DNA of 64,000 bases from Istiophorus platypterus (Eukaryota; Chordata; Actinopteri; Istiophoriformes; Istiophoridae), in contig CM029122.1 of the NCBI GenBank assembly GCA_016859345.1, forward strand, positions 12,319,575 to 12,383,574, written 5' to 3'. Under the pieces are notes generated by a model. It was not told the DNA's origin, did not search any database, and was given only the letters and a program-made list of their open reading frames with translations. This document shows positions 54,301 to 64,000 of this stretch, piece after piece. Position numbers and translations under genes: made by a program. Each line of letters opens with the position of its first letter. Position 1 is the stretch's first letter.

Positions 54301-57300
54301 ACTCCAGGAAAGGTGGCTCTGAGAAGCTCCTGTACACCGGTTGGCCAGCTACGGTACATTGGGTCATTCTCTATGTCATTTATCCACTGTAAAGTCAAGA
54401 AAAAAAAAAAATATTAATGTGTTAAGTGCAAATAACAGAACAGCAACCCTGGAATAGGTAAAGAGTCAGTATGTCACTCTAGGACAATTCTCAAGGTGCT
54501 TTCAAAATTTCCTCTGTAGTTATGACAATGGTTCTCAATGTATAAAAGAAATCTTATTAGTCTTTTATTTTGTTTTTTTTTAGAGGTGTATTAATTAAAT
54601 TGGTTTTCACTGCATGCATGTAAATGACACACATGATACAACCAGTTACAATACTTGGCTTTCTCAAATGAGTTAGTGGGGCCTGTAAATAGTTTACTTC
54701 TTTGTATTTGTTTTTTGCTTTTATGCTGAATTAATGGGTTAGACTGCATTGTTAACAGAAACTATACCCAATAATTCACATTAATGAGTCAGATTCCTGC
54801 TGTTTGTCAAGAGCACAATGAGACTGCAGAGTTTTACCCTTTGTATTGAAAGAATAATCTCTTCCCTTTTTAACTTTTTAATACTTGGAATATTCAATCA
54901 CAAGGTTTATGGATCCCACTTGAATATATTTTAACTAGAGTAACCCACCCATTCTCTAGACAGATAATTTCACATATGTATATAAAGTCAGTGTTATATG
55001 ATGTTGCATGGCACATCACCGCACAATTCTATAGAAATATGTTTTAAACTGATGTGTACACGTTTAACATTTGCTCCTGTTATACAGCTCTACTATTCAC
55101 CCACAGAAAAGGTGAGAAGATATTGAACAGTAGTCTCTCTCTAACTCCCAAGTCTCCCCTGCTGTAAACATTTGCCTCACTGGCAAACTGTAATTATCTC
55201 TCTTACACACGGTCTTCACTCTTCCTCCATGTGTGTCCATGACACTGTCAGACACATTCTACATATTATAAATGGTTTCTGGGAAAGATGTAAGTTAAAA
55301 TGACAGGGTTAATATCTTCATTTCTTAGGCATTTGTATAGTCCTTAGAATATTAAAATGGCCAGAGGGGCCCAAATGAAAACTTGCAAGTTTTTAATTTG
55401 ATTGATTTTCTTGGCTTCCAAATTAATAACTGAGGTTTCTGTCAGGCTCGAGAATGTTGCAATAGCCTGATGACTGATCCACTAATTCACAAACTGGTGC
55501 AAGTACACAAAGAAGAAAAACACCTGCAGTATAGATCCGGGCAAGCTGAATAATTGTTCTGGAAAGCACTCACCATTATAGCAGGATGTCTGATATCTAA
55601 GGCATAGCTGTCATCCACAGCATTCACAGGCAGCCTCAGCAGCTTGCCCTGATGTTTTCCTTTTATGCCTAGGTTATGAAGCCCCTCCAAAACCCGGGCC
55701 TCTCCTCTGAGGATGTCCAAAATACTGTAAATACAAAATCACAGGTTATTTTCTATACCCATATTATCATTATGTTCAGTAGCTTAAAAGGGCAGCCAAC
55801 TCTGATCTTGTTGAAACAGGATTACTAAGCTGATGCATAGGTCTGAGGCTTTCTGGGGAGAGCACAGGAAGACCAACAGGCCCCTCCTTCTGAGTTCTTA
55901 CCTGAAAGGGTTGTGAACATCCAAATCAATGTGCAGTCCATTGATGAAGAGCTCCCCGTCTCCCGGGTGAACACCAATAGTCTCACTGAGATGCTGAAAG
56001 AATAAGCTCAAAGTCTTAGTCTAATAGCAAAACCCCTAAATGAGTAATTCTACCTTTAATGTCTGATCTTTCATCAGGAAAAAAAAAATTGCAGTGAGAC
56101 TATAGCTGCAAGCAGAAAAGATAAAGCAATCCCACAGAATAAGAGAAAAGCAAGAATAAAATGCCACATTGATGTTGCTTTGGCATTTATTTCAGATACA
56201 GATTAGAAACTCATTCTCTAAAATAAAACTTGTGCACTGGCTAAGGATGTTATCAAAGAAAACCTCTTGCATTATCATGTGGGAAGGTTGCTTATGATAT
56301 CGCACCTTTTGGTTCTCCTCAATTTCTTTTCTCATTTCGTGCTTTATGGCCACTCTTGTCAGTGATCTGTGGGAACAGTAAAACATGTACAGTCACCATC
56401 AGCTTTTACCATATCCCCAGCCAACTGTAAAACTCCAGTTTCAATCTCCAAAACCTGTGGGCCTCAAGATGGTGAGTTTGCAGTCAATTCCCTGTAAACA
56501 CACAATTCTTACTCAGCACTTTTTGGTGTTATTAAAAGCTGCCTGAGCCAAAAAAGCAAACATCAGAAAAGCTGATTAGATCTCTGTACAACAGATGTAT
56601 TTTTTGTGGAGGTAATAGGTGTCAAAAGGAAAAGTTATAATGCTCAAACAAATGGGTTTATAAAAAAAAGTGCAGTAAAATATCAGCCTTTGGTGTGAAT
56701 GGACTCAAACATTGCAACAGAACAGGGGTCAAAAAAAAAAAAAAAGAAGAAAAGAAAAGAAGATTTTGGAATGGTACCATGTGTTACCCAGTCACCAAGA
56801 GGGAGAAAATATGAAGACTTTTCTTACCTTGCTTTGCTTGGAAAGTTCTGACTAAGGTCTCGCATGAGCTTCAAAGAATCAAACTTTGGTACGGACATGA
56901 TTCTGGCAGCTGCTTGGAAACTTAGATCTGTGGAAAATGAGTAATGAAATCATCAGTTTTTACAAATATACACAAATGCACATTATGCTTAGACAAAATA
57001 AATCCATGAAAGGCAATCAAAAGGAGATTATATTAAACATGCTATGACACTGGCTGTGTTAAAATTATTAACTGTTAGTTAAAGTCAACCGTAAAAAATA
57101 AAAGCATCTCCTGCCACTAATGTATCATTATACAGCAACTCCAAAGTTAAAACAACATAATTCCACATTGTAGTCATTGTACTTTCCAACTTTATTAATG
57201 AACTTTTTTTCTTACAGTCACTGAAAACTGAAGTAGAAGACTGATACCTTGCATTTCCCACACTTTGAGAGGAGCCATGTCATTGGTGCTCTCCAGAAGA

Positions 57301-60113
57301 TGTTTGCGGAGCTCAACGAGTTCCTCCTGCAGTTCAGGATGAGATTTCCTTAAAAAAGGTAAAAGAAAAAGACAAAGATGTAAATGTAAGGCATGGATTT
57401 ATGTTTACCTCTTAAATAACAGAAAATATAAGAAGTTTAAACAAATCTTAATACTAATGAATATATTATGATTAAGCTACTTACTTTAATGTTCCAAAAA
57501 AGAATCCTTGAACTTCACTGTTATCATCATCCTCTGTATTTATAGCTGTCTTTGAATCTATAAAGCAAAAGATTTGTCTTTAATGGGTTTGGACAAAGAG
57601 AGGTCCAGCACATGCTTCATGAGTCACCAACTGACCTTTAACTATGGTGTCATCCACAGCTTTGTACTCTGTGCTTTTGATAGCCAACTCAACACCATAG
57701 CCAGATAAAAGCATCTTTTGAGGTTTGGGATCCTGCAGCAGTGAGAAGAAGTGTAACAGCTTACATGTAAAACTGTGCAGTTTTATTTACATGTACAAAA
57801 GTCATCATTTACTGCCTAATAATCAGCACTAGAGATCCATCCCATAGGGGAAAGCAGTTTGCCTATGCCTATATACACTATATGGCCAAAATGATGGAGA
57901 TACCCTGTATTTAGGGGATTCAGCTGCCTTAGCCACAACCTTTTCTAACGTGCTTGAACTTAAGCAAACAGATGTGCAGTTTTCATTGTCGAACATCTGA
58001 TGCAGAGAATGGGTTAGAATGAAAAGCTTGATGCCTTTCAACGCAGCACTATCATAGGATGCCATTTTTCCAATAAATCAATTAGTCCATTTTTGCCAAG
58101 GTCTACTGCAACTAATGTTATGCAGTGGAAATGCCTAGAAGCGACAACAACCAAGCCACAACGCAGTAGGATGGTACACAAAAAAATATTTGTCTCTAGT
58201 TTCAACCACCAATCTACAAACTGCCTCTAGAATCAACATCAGCAGATTTGAAGCACACAAGAAAAGGATCACCATGGACAATGCCAAGGGTTGGCTGGAA
58301 TGGTGTCAAGTAGATCCCTCTTGGACCCTGGTAGTTTGACCAACAAATCTGAGTATGGCAGACGCCAGGGGACTCCTACCTGTGTGAATGCAAAGTACAA
58401 CTGTACAGTTTGGCTAGAAGATGGATCCCTAGCTGTTATTTCAGTGTTTGGGCTAGGCCCTTTGTTTCCTAGCCCTAGATCAATCTATTCACATTTGGTT
58501 GAGTGGGAATGCTGTTTGCAAGCCAGGTCTTATTGCCCAACGCCTGTGTCAAGTTCATCAAATATCGGTGCCGTGTTCAGGCATCCACACTGTCCATGTT
58601 CTCTAGAACTACAAATAATCTGTCTGTTAATCAGAAAGGATTGTTCAATACTTAAGTTAGTGAAAGCTGTAAGCTTTAAATCATTTTGCCAGTGGGAACA
58701 CAAAGCACATGGACAACCGCATGCTGCAAAAGATTCAGTGACATTCAACCTTGACACTAATGTCACCAACATTCAAAGCACTACCTCAGTCTTTCATAAG
58801 CACAATCAGGACTTCCACACCTACGCTCTTCTTTTTTTCCAACACACATCTTAAAGAAAAGCACCTTTTACTCCTTTAAACCCCATCTGTATCTCAGACA
58901 GCTTTTGAGTTTCCTCTAGCATTTTAGTAACTGGTTAATTCTTCTCTTTAATATTGGTGAGCAACACAATCTGTTAAGTCCATCATTTTGACGAGTCCTT
59001 ACTTTTGTCAGCATTTCACCAAAAGGAATAATGCATCATTGCTGTATCACTGCAAAAGTGCTATCTTCTGAGTAAAGATGAAACAATGCAGGTCTATGGA
59101 ACAGATACAGTATATTAGCTATATTGTGCTTTCACTGCACAGGCAATATTTGTCAGTAAGATAAATTTATTGTCAGTTTTATCTTTTCATGGGATTTGCT
59201 GACAACAAGAAAAATAGAGAATATCACAAGCCTTATCTTTAGGAACCTTTAGTGCAGAGCAGTTTTGTGTGACAAACAAAAGACATAGGCAGTGGTTAGA
59301 TTACTAGATAATTTATCCACTGAGAGGTCAATCAGTGCAATTAGTGAAACACCACTTTGAAATGATTGGAAAACTATGGCTACTCACCGCTACAAAATGC
59401 CGCAGCACATATATAAGTGTGCCCTGTTGAGCTTTCTCAGAAAGCACCTTATGAAAAGACGTGAACTTCTTGGTTCCAATCTCAGCATAGAGGATCACAA
59501 CTGGCACATCTGTTTTATTGACCCCTGGATATGTGTGGTCATTCTTGTATAAATATGGTTTAGGCCTGCAAACATTCGGAAATTGAATGACATTCCAGAA
59601 ATAAGATTATTTGTAATAAAGAACATTTTTATATTCATCAAAGGCTAAATGCAGTCAATGAGAGCATCAAAGAATTAAATCTTCATAACAAAATAACTAT
59701 GTAAACTCAGCTCTGAGGAATCAGTTTGTCCATGAAGACGAAAACAGTGCCATTTCAAGTTACCTCCCTGCAGCTGCCTTCAGGAGCTTCTTGATGTCTT
59801 TGGTACTGCAGCTATGTTGACCATGGATGGAGACAAAGGCTGGGCAAGCCTCAGGCACAGGTTCATCACTGGCTATCTGTTAGGAGCAGGATGGGGAAAA
59901 TTGTAGTAAAACACACTAGCCAAATAATGATGCTAATACTGCCAGTTTCTGTAGTTTTGTTCCTGTATCGTGCATTGAAATGCACAGATATGAGCAACGA
60001 TGTCGAACTGGGTAATAGTTTTAATGCTTTGGCTCATCAGTATATACTAAGTAAACCAGTAAATAGATTATACGCATATATACACAAATATATATACACA
60101 CACATATATATAC

Positions 60114-60158
<45 letters not shown>

Positions 60159-60183
60159 TACACATATACACACACATATATAC

Positions 60184-60270
<87 letters not shown>

Positions 60271-60413
60271 TATATACACACACAGATATATACATAAATA
60301 TATATACATATATACACATATATACATATATACATTCATATATACATATACACATATAAATATATACATATATACATACATATACACATATATATACATA
60401 TATAGATACATAC

Positions 60414-60465
<52 letters not shown>

Positions 60466-62246
60466 TTATACACATATATTTATATAAACACACACAACAA
60501 ACAAATTGATGTACAGTAACAACTATTGCAGAAATACAACCACGCTTTCATTAAAACAGCCCTTCATTTCAGGACACAGCTTTTCCCTTCTCATCTTCGC
60601 TCACTGTGGGAAACAATCTTTTAGCATCTGATGTTATGGGCTTGAAGAATCTTTTCCCTCTCCTCTCTGTCCTTTCCCTTCCTTCAAACCATCATGTGTT
60701 TGTACACCCTTTTGCTGGCATGAAAAGGATGTTGTCCCTCTCTGATGTTTGCTGGTTCCATATTCAGGAATTTTGGAACCTAAAACTTCCCTGTATGAGT
60801 TTGATAAACCTGTTATTGAAATATGACAAAGTGAGATAGGTTGAACTAAAATGTTGGATGAATGTCATCTAATATTAGTTATTTTGGCAGTATAACAAGG
60901 CGAGATTTGAAACGTATAAAACTTTTATGCCTGAAAGTTTAGAGAGAATATGGAATATTTTGCTCATAAGAACATGTGCAATGAGGATGTTGGTAGATGC
61001 ATCTTAGAGTAATGCAAAAAGCACCACCACTCACTCTGTCAATTATAGATAAAAAATTATTACACATTTGGATTCTGTGAGAAACCACAGATACACCAAG
61101 TACTGTTGTGAAAAAATGAGCTATTGATGGTGAGTATTTAAGACAGTGGTTCAAGAATAATTACTGTCATTAGAAGCTGTGCAAAAAAGCAATTGAGAAA
61201 AAGTTTACGTTAAACCTGCTGAGCATCCTGAATTAAAGGGACAATGTGTAAATATTTAGTTTAAACATTCAAAAATAAAATTAGATCATCAACAGAATTG
61301 AAGAAATAACAATTTTGACATAATGTTAAAGATGTTTATGTACTGTGTTACAGAGAGGTTTAGCATTTAAACCACCTAGCCCCAGCACATCTTGTCTTGT
61401 AATACCACTTAGTACCTTAAGAGGTGATGGTGCATCAATGTAGCATCCCATCTACCTTCAGTCCAACATGAGAGAATAAAGAAATAGTAAATGTGAAAAG
61501 GCTATAAATCTGTGTTGTAGCCATCATCCCTGGTGACACTCCTCCACTCTATCCTCAAGCTCAGCTACTGATGCTGCTGCTCAAATTGCTCTCCCTCACG
61601 TTTCTCAACATTTCTCACGCCGCTATTTTTGACAGTCCAACGGCCCACTGAAGTCCAACTGAGGCACAGGGGGAGGGGAGGAAGGAGCAGGGAGTAAAGA
61701 GTTTCTCTGTGCTGCCTCCTATTTTTTTGGAATATGAATTCAACTGTTGGCCAGTTATTACAAATTGCCCCTTTAAGTTAAGGTTAAAAAGACATTTTAA
61801 CTGCCCCTAATAAGAACTGGACCTTGCTCTCCTGTATTCGCAAGGTGCTTTTAAGAAAGTTAATATTTCAATTCACACTATTTTGATCACAACATACCTG
61901 CTGGGATGCATGAACAGCTGGTGAGTAGGACCGTAAGGCCAAAGCAAATTTAAGAAGATTAACTTGAAGATCTGTGAGGAACTGGCCAGCCTTCTTAATG
62001 ACCAAGTTATAGTATGAGCGCACAGACTCTGAAAGAAGAAACAACATTAGTAATAGTGAAGCTTTTTAGAAGAGAAATACACCTGTAATGGTGCAAAATT
62101 ATTTAAAATCTATTATTATTTTCCACCGCAATTGAAACAAGGACTTGGTGTCAGACAACATACCTCCTTGCTTGTATACAGTGAGCTCTTTGACAGTGTC
62201 AACAAACTGCCAGAATTTCTCATTCCCATCTTCTCCAATAAATTCA
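25915..62246 (-). CDS. uggt2: UGGT2, UDP-glucose:glycoprotein glucosyltransferase 2 (5' partial)
   Basis: UGGT2 is an ER-lumenal folding sensor that adds glucose to N-glycans of misfolded glycoproteins, returning them to calnexin/calreticulin. The 38 exons seen, 5' to 3' on minus: 62246-62164, 62028-61898, 59876-59764, 59565-59388, 57732-57636, 57557-57485, 57348-57248, 56927-56828, 56366-56306, 55993-55902, 55724-55574, 54386-54267, 53981-53896, 53764-53629, 53340-53209, 53087-52923, 52295-52172, 52083-51985, 49202-49108, 48489-48283, 45292-45161, 44571-44441, 42740-42645, 42442-42340, 41657-41578, 39614-39425, 39297-39139, 38926-38841, 36097-36013, 35814-35732, 30349-30245, 30121-30037, 29157-28975, 28805-28645, 27193-27079, 26955-26839, 26271-26106, 25940-25915. 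Together they total 4447 nt (1481 residues plus stop), and every junction phase agrees. Thioredoxin-like sensor modules and beta-rich segments come first, then the GT24 catalytic domain with DAD (VDADQ). The end RDEL is a KDEL-like retrieval signal. Wording such as GMDADAFEKKF and GIWDSI favours UGGT2 over UGGT1. The signal-peptide exon(s) lie beyond 64000. Confidence 0.95.
25941..26105 (-). other. In-frame, stop-free last intron of uggt2
   Basis: The final intron runs from donor GTTTAG (26105-26100) to acceptor CACAG (25941-25945). It is 165 nt, exactly 55 codons, and contains no stop in the coding frame. The unspliced transcript would therefore still end in the same RDEL, with 55 extra residues, largely hydrophobic. 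Confidence 0.85.
30350..35731 (-). other. Large uggt2 intron (5.4 kb)
   Basis: This lies between the exons at 35814-35732 and 30349-30245. It is mostly AT-rich sequence. The only recognised content is a decayed LINE-like relic at about 34000-35060. Confidence 0.55.
34000..35060 (-). mobile_element. Degenerate LINE-like retrotransposon relic
   Basis: The stretch resembles a widespread fish non-LTR element. It shows the CATCCATCTATCTAACCACT-type start near 34008, an AGCCCAGAATACCTCTACAG block near 34204, and an endonuclease-region block about 34640-35040 with conserved pieces such as TCCAGAAAGAGAGACAGTCC. It is more GC-rich than its surroundings and leaves long open frames on both strands (191 codons plus, 102 codons minus) that are not intact proteins. 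The LINE clade cannot be named from sequence alone. Confidence 0.55.
38141..38303 (+). mobile_element. tRNA-derived SINE
   Basis: The head has a weak A-box-like stretch (TATGGTTAAGGC) and a B box (GGTTCAATTCC, about 38192-38202). It is followed by the pyrimidine-rich body CTCTCTCCCCTCCCTCTG and a tail GACTTAAATAAAGGCAAAAT with A-rich end. This arrangement is that of an abundant fish tRNA-SINE. It lies in a uggt2 intron, antisense to the gene. Confidence 0.75.
42959..44291 (-). mobile_element. Degenerate Tc1-like DNA transposon
   Basis: The outer ends are inverted (TACAGTGGCTTCAGAAGTAT at left; TACAGTGGCTTTAGAGAGTG read inward from the right). On the minus strand a transposase C-terminus is open at 43427-43170 with the hallmark blocks SQSPGLNCIEHCRRDLNTAV and KSRCAKLVETYPRRAEAVL. 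Upstream parts are broken by stops. It lies in the uggt2 intron between exons 44571-44441 and 42740-42645, in the same orientation as the gene. Its ends resemble those of the copy at 13723-15206. Confidence 0.9.
45293..48282 (-). other. uggt2 intron (3.0 kb)
   Basis: No exon is needed here, because the flanking exons join in phase 0 and continue the conserved protein (LLMQ to GMDADAF). Content is AT-rich sequence with one SINE (47438-47680). Confidence 0.55.
47438..47680 (+). mobile_element. tRNA-derived SINE
   Basis: A box-like TGGCTGCTCAGGAGGTTAAG begins at 47441 and a B box (GGTTTGATCCC) follows near 47478. Then come the conserved body CTACATGTCGAAGTGTCCTT and the tail GTGGTCGATAAGACTAGAAA. 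This is a very common percomorph SINE. It is antisense to uggt2. Confidence 0.8.
48490..48556 (-). repeat. TG-repeat at a uggt2 3' splice site
   Basis: On the minus strand, TGTGTG and TGCG/CATG variants run right up to the acceptor AAGCAG before exon 48489-48283. They replace the usual pyrimidine tract. The acceptor was chosen because the phase-0 exon of 207 nt then fits exactly. Confidence 0.8.
49374..50292 (-). mobile_element. Degenerate Tc1/mariner-like transposon (second family)
   Basis: The left end carries CACCCAGTGTCCAATTTATT and the right end GATTTGCTGATTAGGTATTT followed by GGTGTACTAAAT, as in an abundant fish Tc1-like family whose ends read GGTGTACCTAATAAAGTGGC. The minus strand encodes a transposase C-terminus (LIEHFWDVVGWEIRSMNVQQ and ECFQHHAESMPK). 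Frameshifts and internal loss make it non-functional. It lies in the uggt2 intron between 52083-51985 and 49202-49108. Confidence 0.85.
50310..51350 (-). mobile_element. Degenerate Tc1-like transposon (third family)
   Basis: The minus strand keeps the end of a Tc1 transposase: QQDND-like (QDNDLKCTSS), WPALSPELNLIKNF, a stop, then RELKSAIAKRNPANLRAL. The right boundary near 51345 has the GGGGTCCAATAATTTCAACC-type end; the left boundary is approximate. It sits side by side with the element at 49374-50292 in the same intron. Confidence 0.75.
57876..58480 (+). mobile_element. Fragment of a Tc1-like transposon (fourth family)
   Basis: It starts TACACTATATGGCCAAAATG, the terminal repeat of a widespread fish Tc1-like family. 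It continues with decayed transposase sequence on plus: GATCACCATGGACAATGCCA, then a block near 58345-58375 matching the transposase region around TGGCGGATGCCAGGAGAACG, then TTGGGCTAGGCCCTTTG near 58449. The right end is not found, so it is truncated or eroded. The 187-codon ORF that starts at 58291 overlaps it and is not the transposase frame. Confidence 0.7.
60064..60502 (+). repeat. Compound TA / TATACA / CA microsatellite
   Basis: About 440 bases of TATA, TATACA and CACA repeats include a nearly pure TA run at 60187-60260 and a CA run at about 60423-60463. They lie in the uggt2 intron between 61898 and 59876. Open frames on both strands here are repeat artefacts. Confidence 0.95.
61237..61772 (+). 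mobile_element. TTAA-flanked MITE (piggyBac-like, non-autonomous)
   Basis: A 536-base element is flanked on both sides by TTAA (61233-61236 and 61773-61776), the target duplication typical of piggyBac-type transposons. Its ends are inverted repeats, AGGGACAATGTGTAA at left and AGGGGCAATTTGTAA read inward from the right, 13 of 15 identical. It has no coding capacity. It lies in the uggt2 intron just before exon 62028-61898. Confidence 0.75.
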
Positions 62247-64000
62247 CTGCAGGTGAGAAAATGAAACTATTTATCAGCATTAGTAAGTAACCACAATTTG
62301 TATCTATGTAACAATTTCCTGACTGCTCAACCACCTAATCATTTTAGATATTCTGATAGAAGGACACAAATGTGGTCAAACAACCTCAATAACTTCTGCA
62401 TGTATTGCTGGGGCCATAGCTTCCATCAAGGACCCAAAAGTCATGTCATCTAAATAATTTGGAATTTAGGATTTTAAACAACCTGGAGAGAGTTTATAAT
62501 CTATAATTATAAATTTATACATGGAGACTATATTATAGGCTGACTCAAGAATGTGGATGATTCAGTATATTTAGATCAAGCTGCTTTTAAACTAAAAAAG
62601 AAGAAGAAAGAACTCTGTTATCCTAGAAATGTGCAAACAAATTTACATCTACATGCTGAGAAATAACATTTACAGAAAATATAACTAAACTGTAAACTAA
62701 ATAAATAAATGTGGGCTACAACTAAATATCAGTTTCAATATCTATTATTCTTCCAACAATTTCATCGATTAACTCATTAATCACTTGGTCTATAAAACAT
62801 CAGGACACAGTAAAAATATCCCCATCAATTTATCCTAGGGCTCTTTCACAAAACATTCAATTTACATGATGTAAGTCCAAGAGGAGGAAGTGAATTCTCA
62901 CATTTGAGAACTTGTAACCAACAGAAGCTGCACATTTACGCCTTAAAAATTATTTGAATGAATAATCGATTATCAAGATAGTTGATGGTCAATAATCATT
63001 TGATTAAATAATCAATTAACTGACTAATCAGTGTAGCTCTAGATAGAATATGAAAAACCCATGATTAAATAAAGACCTTCTAAAGAACTTCAGTGGTAAG
63101 TTTCTTTGTTGAGCATTTAGAGGGTTAGACTGACACAATTAGTCAACTAATCAATTAGTCAATCAGAAGAAAATCAAAAACTATTTTGATGAAAAAATGT
63201 TGCATTGGGATTATTACATTATTTTTGTACATTTAATAGACTAACATTTAATCAAATAAACAATCAGCTGATTAATTGATGATGAAAATAGTCAATAGTT
63301 GCAGCCAGTAGTTAAATTGGGCCCACTCGAGCCGACATCCAAATATCTTCAGACAGCGTCGCCAGCTCATGCAGTTTTGCCTTGAAGAATCATCTTTGAG
63401 ACACAATCTAATGCTGACCAATCAAATGTAGATTGTAGCTTCATTTCTTTGACTTTATTAAATAGCTGTAGTCATAAAACAGCAGTGGGACCAAAATATG
63501 TGTCCACAAATAGAGAGAGAGGCTGTGCACAATTTACGCATGTGTCACAGCAGTAAGTTTATTACTGACTTAAATTATCTGCTGTAGCACTGTGATCTTA
63601 TAGTAGCCATATCAACCTAAATAGTTTTTGGGACAGAAAACAGGTGAGCTGTGCACAAAGCAGCTGTACTGAGAACTAACCCAGCACCCACAAAGATGGT
63701 GGTACATTTTACTTTCAAGTCCAAGTGTTTTTCTGGGAGAATCAAAATAAAATCTTTTCCCCCATTTCAATGGAGCTTCAGTTTTGCTGCTTAAATTCAA
63801 TAATTTGCCTTGGTTATATTACTGCAAGCATGGAACTTATCTAATCACTGGAATAAATAAAAAATAAGGCAACAAATAGTTAGCCTTATCATGTAAATAA
63901 AATCAAATGCACCAAGCCTCTAAGTTGCTGTAGACAGCATAGCTGCCTCAGTGCAAAGATATCTCTCTTCTCCCACATAGAAGGGAATTTCAGTGTTTCA
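62247..64000 (-). other. uggt2 5' intron, first exon(s) not in view
   Basis: The first visible exon (62246-62164) starts with one base completing a split codon, so at least one upstream coding exon with the signal peptide is expected. I searched the minus strand to the edge and saw no matching exon. An interspersed repeat occupies 62735-63310. Confidence 0.6.
62735..63310. repeat. Interspersed fish repeat rich in ATTAATCG-like motifs, two copies
   Basis: Two stretches, about 62735-63050 and 63125-63310, carry the short motifs CGATTAACTCATTAATCA, CGATTATCAAGATAGTTGAT and AATTAGTCAACTAATCAATT. These are typical of an abundant teleost repeat that ends in GTTGCAGC. The family and mechanism are not identified. 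Confidence 0.55.

Noticed and set aside
56881..56927. Acceptor at 56921 (CTAAG) for the uggt2 exon ending at 56828
   Set aside because: It breaks the phase with the preceding exon; the acceptor at 56928-56929 restores the conserved DLSFQAA reading.
58291..58854. 187-codon plus-strand ORF in a uggt2 intron
   Set aside because: Its first third overlaps a decayed Tc1-like element and is not in the transposase frame; the rest has no recognisable domain or splice context.
60021..60493. ORFs up to 198 codons made of Tyr/Ile/Thr/His or Tyr/Ile/Val/Cys
   Set aside because: They are artefacts of the TA/CA microsatellite.
25915..62246. Calling this gene UGGT1
   Set aside because: Local wording around the GMDADAFEKKF, LFCRDVLKLNPGE and GIWDSI regions and the DNAJC3 neighbourhood fit UGGT2.
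1..64000. CRISPR arrays, prokaryotic operons, phage or viral genes
   Set aside because: All genes are intron-split vertebrate genes; repeats are microsatellites and transposons, with no spaced direct repeats.

Overview
The window is vertebrate genomic DNA, almost certainly a teleost and probably a percomorph. Genes are split by GT-AG introns, the proteins are vertebrate claudin-10, DNAJC3 and UGGT2, and the introns carry typical fish repeats: several decayed Tc1-like elements, tRNA-derived SINEs, long CA and TA microsatellites, and a TTAA-flanked MITE. Exon boundaries were placed by eye from splice signals, and reading phase was checked across every junction.

Layout. (1) 1-9977, plus strand: a tandem claudin-10 cluster. 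A claudin-10a-type first exon runs off the left edge. It is followed by a complete claudin-10b-type gene (2843-4556) whose exons 2-5 can serve both first exons, then by two further complete claudin-10-like genes (5786-7818 and 8776-9977). All have the same five-exon plan, the same intron phases and a 162-bp exon 2. (2) 9978-12131: a spacer with one unexplained exon-like ORF, a large CA-type minisatellite, and a GC-rich promoter holding a perfect ER stress response element. (3) 12132-23593, plus strand: dnajc3 (p58IPK), 12 exons and 504 codons, apparently intact. (4) 25915 to beyond 64000, minus strand: uggt2. The 38 exons in view encode 1481 residues to an RDEL stop; the signal-peptide exon(s) lie off the right edge. 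dnajc3 and uggt2 are convergent, with their stop codons about 2.3 kb apart.

Biology. The left third encodes tight-junction channel or barrier proteins, whose differing extracellular loops suggest different ion selectivity. The right two thirds encode two ER protein-quality-control factors: a stress-induced HSP70 co-chaperone and a folding-sensor glucosyltransferase. The order CLDN10 - DNAJC3 - UGGT2 matches human 13q32, but DZIP1, which lies between CLDN10 and DNAJC3 in human, was not seen. No prokaryotic or viral system, CRISPR array or clear RNA gene was found. The most interesting items are: the in-frame, stop-free 165-nt last intron of uggt2; the ERSE of dnajc3; a uggt2 acceptor lying beside a TG repeat; two perfect 4-nt-loop hairpins in dnajc3 introns; a candidate frame-shifting exon in dnajc3; the exon-like ORF at 10599-10974; and the TTAA-flanked MITE.
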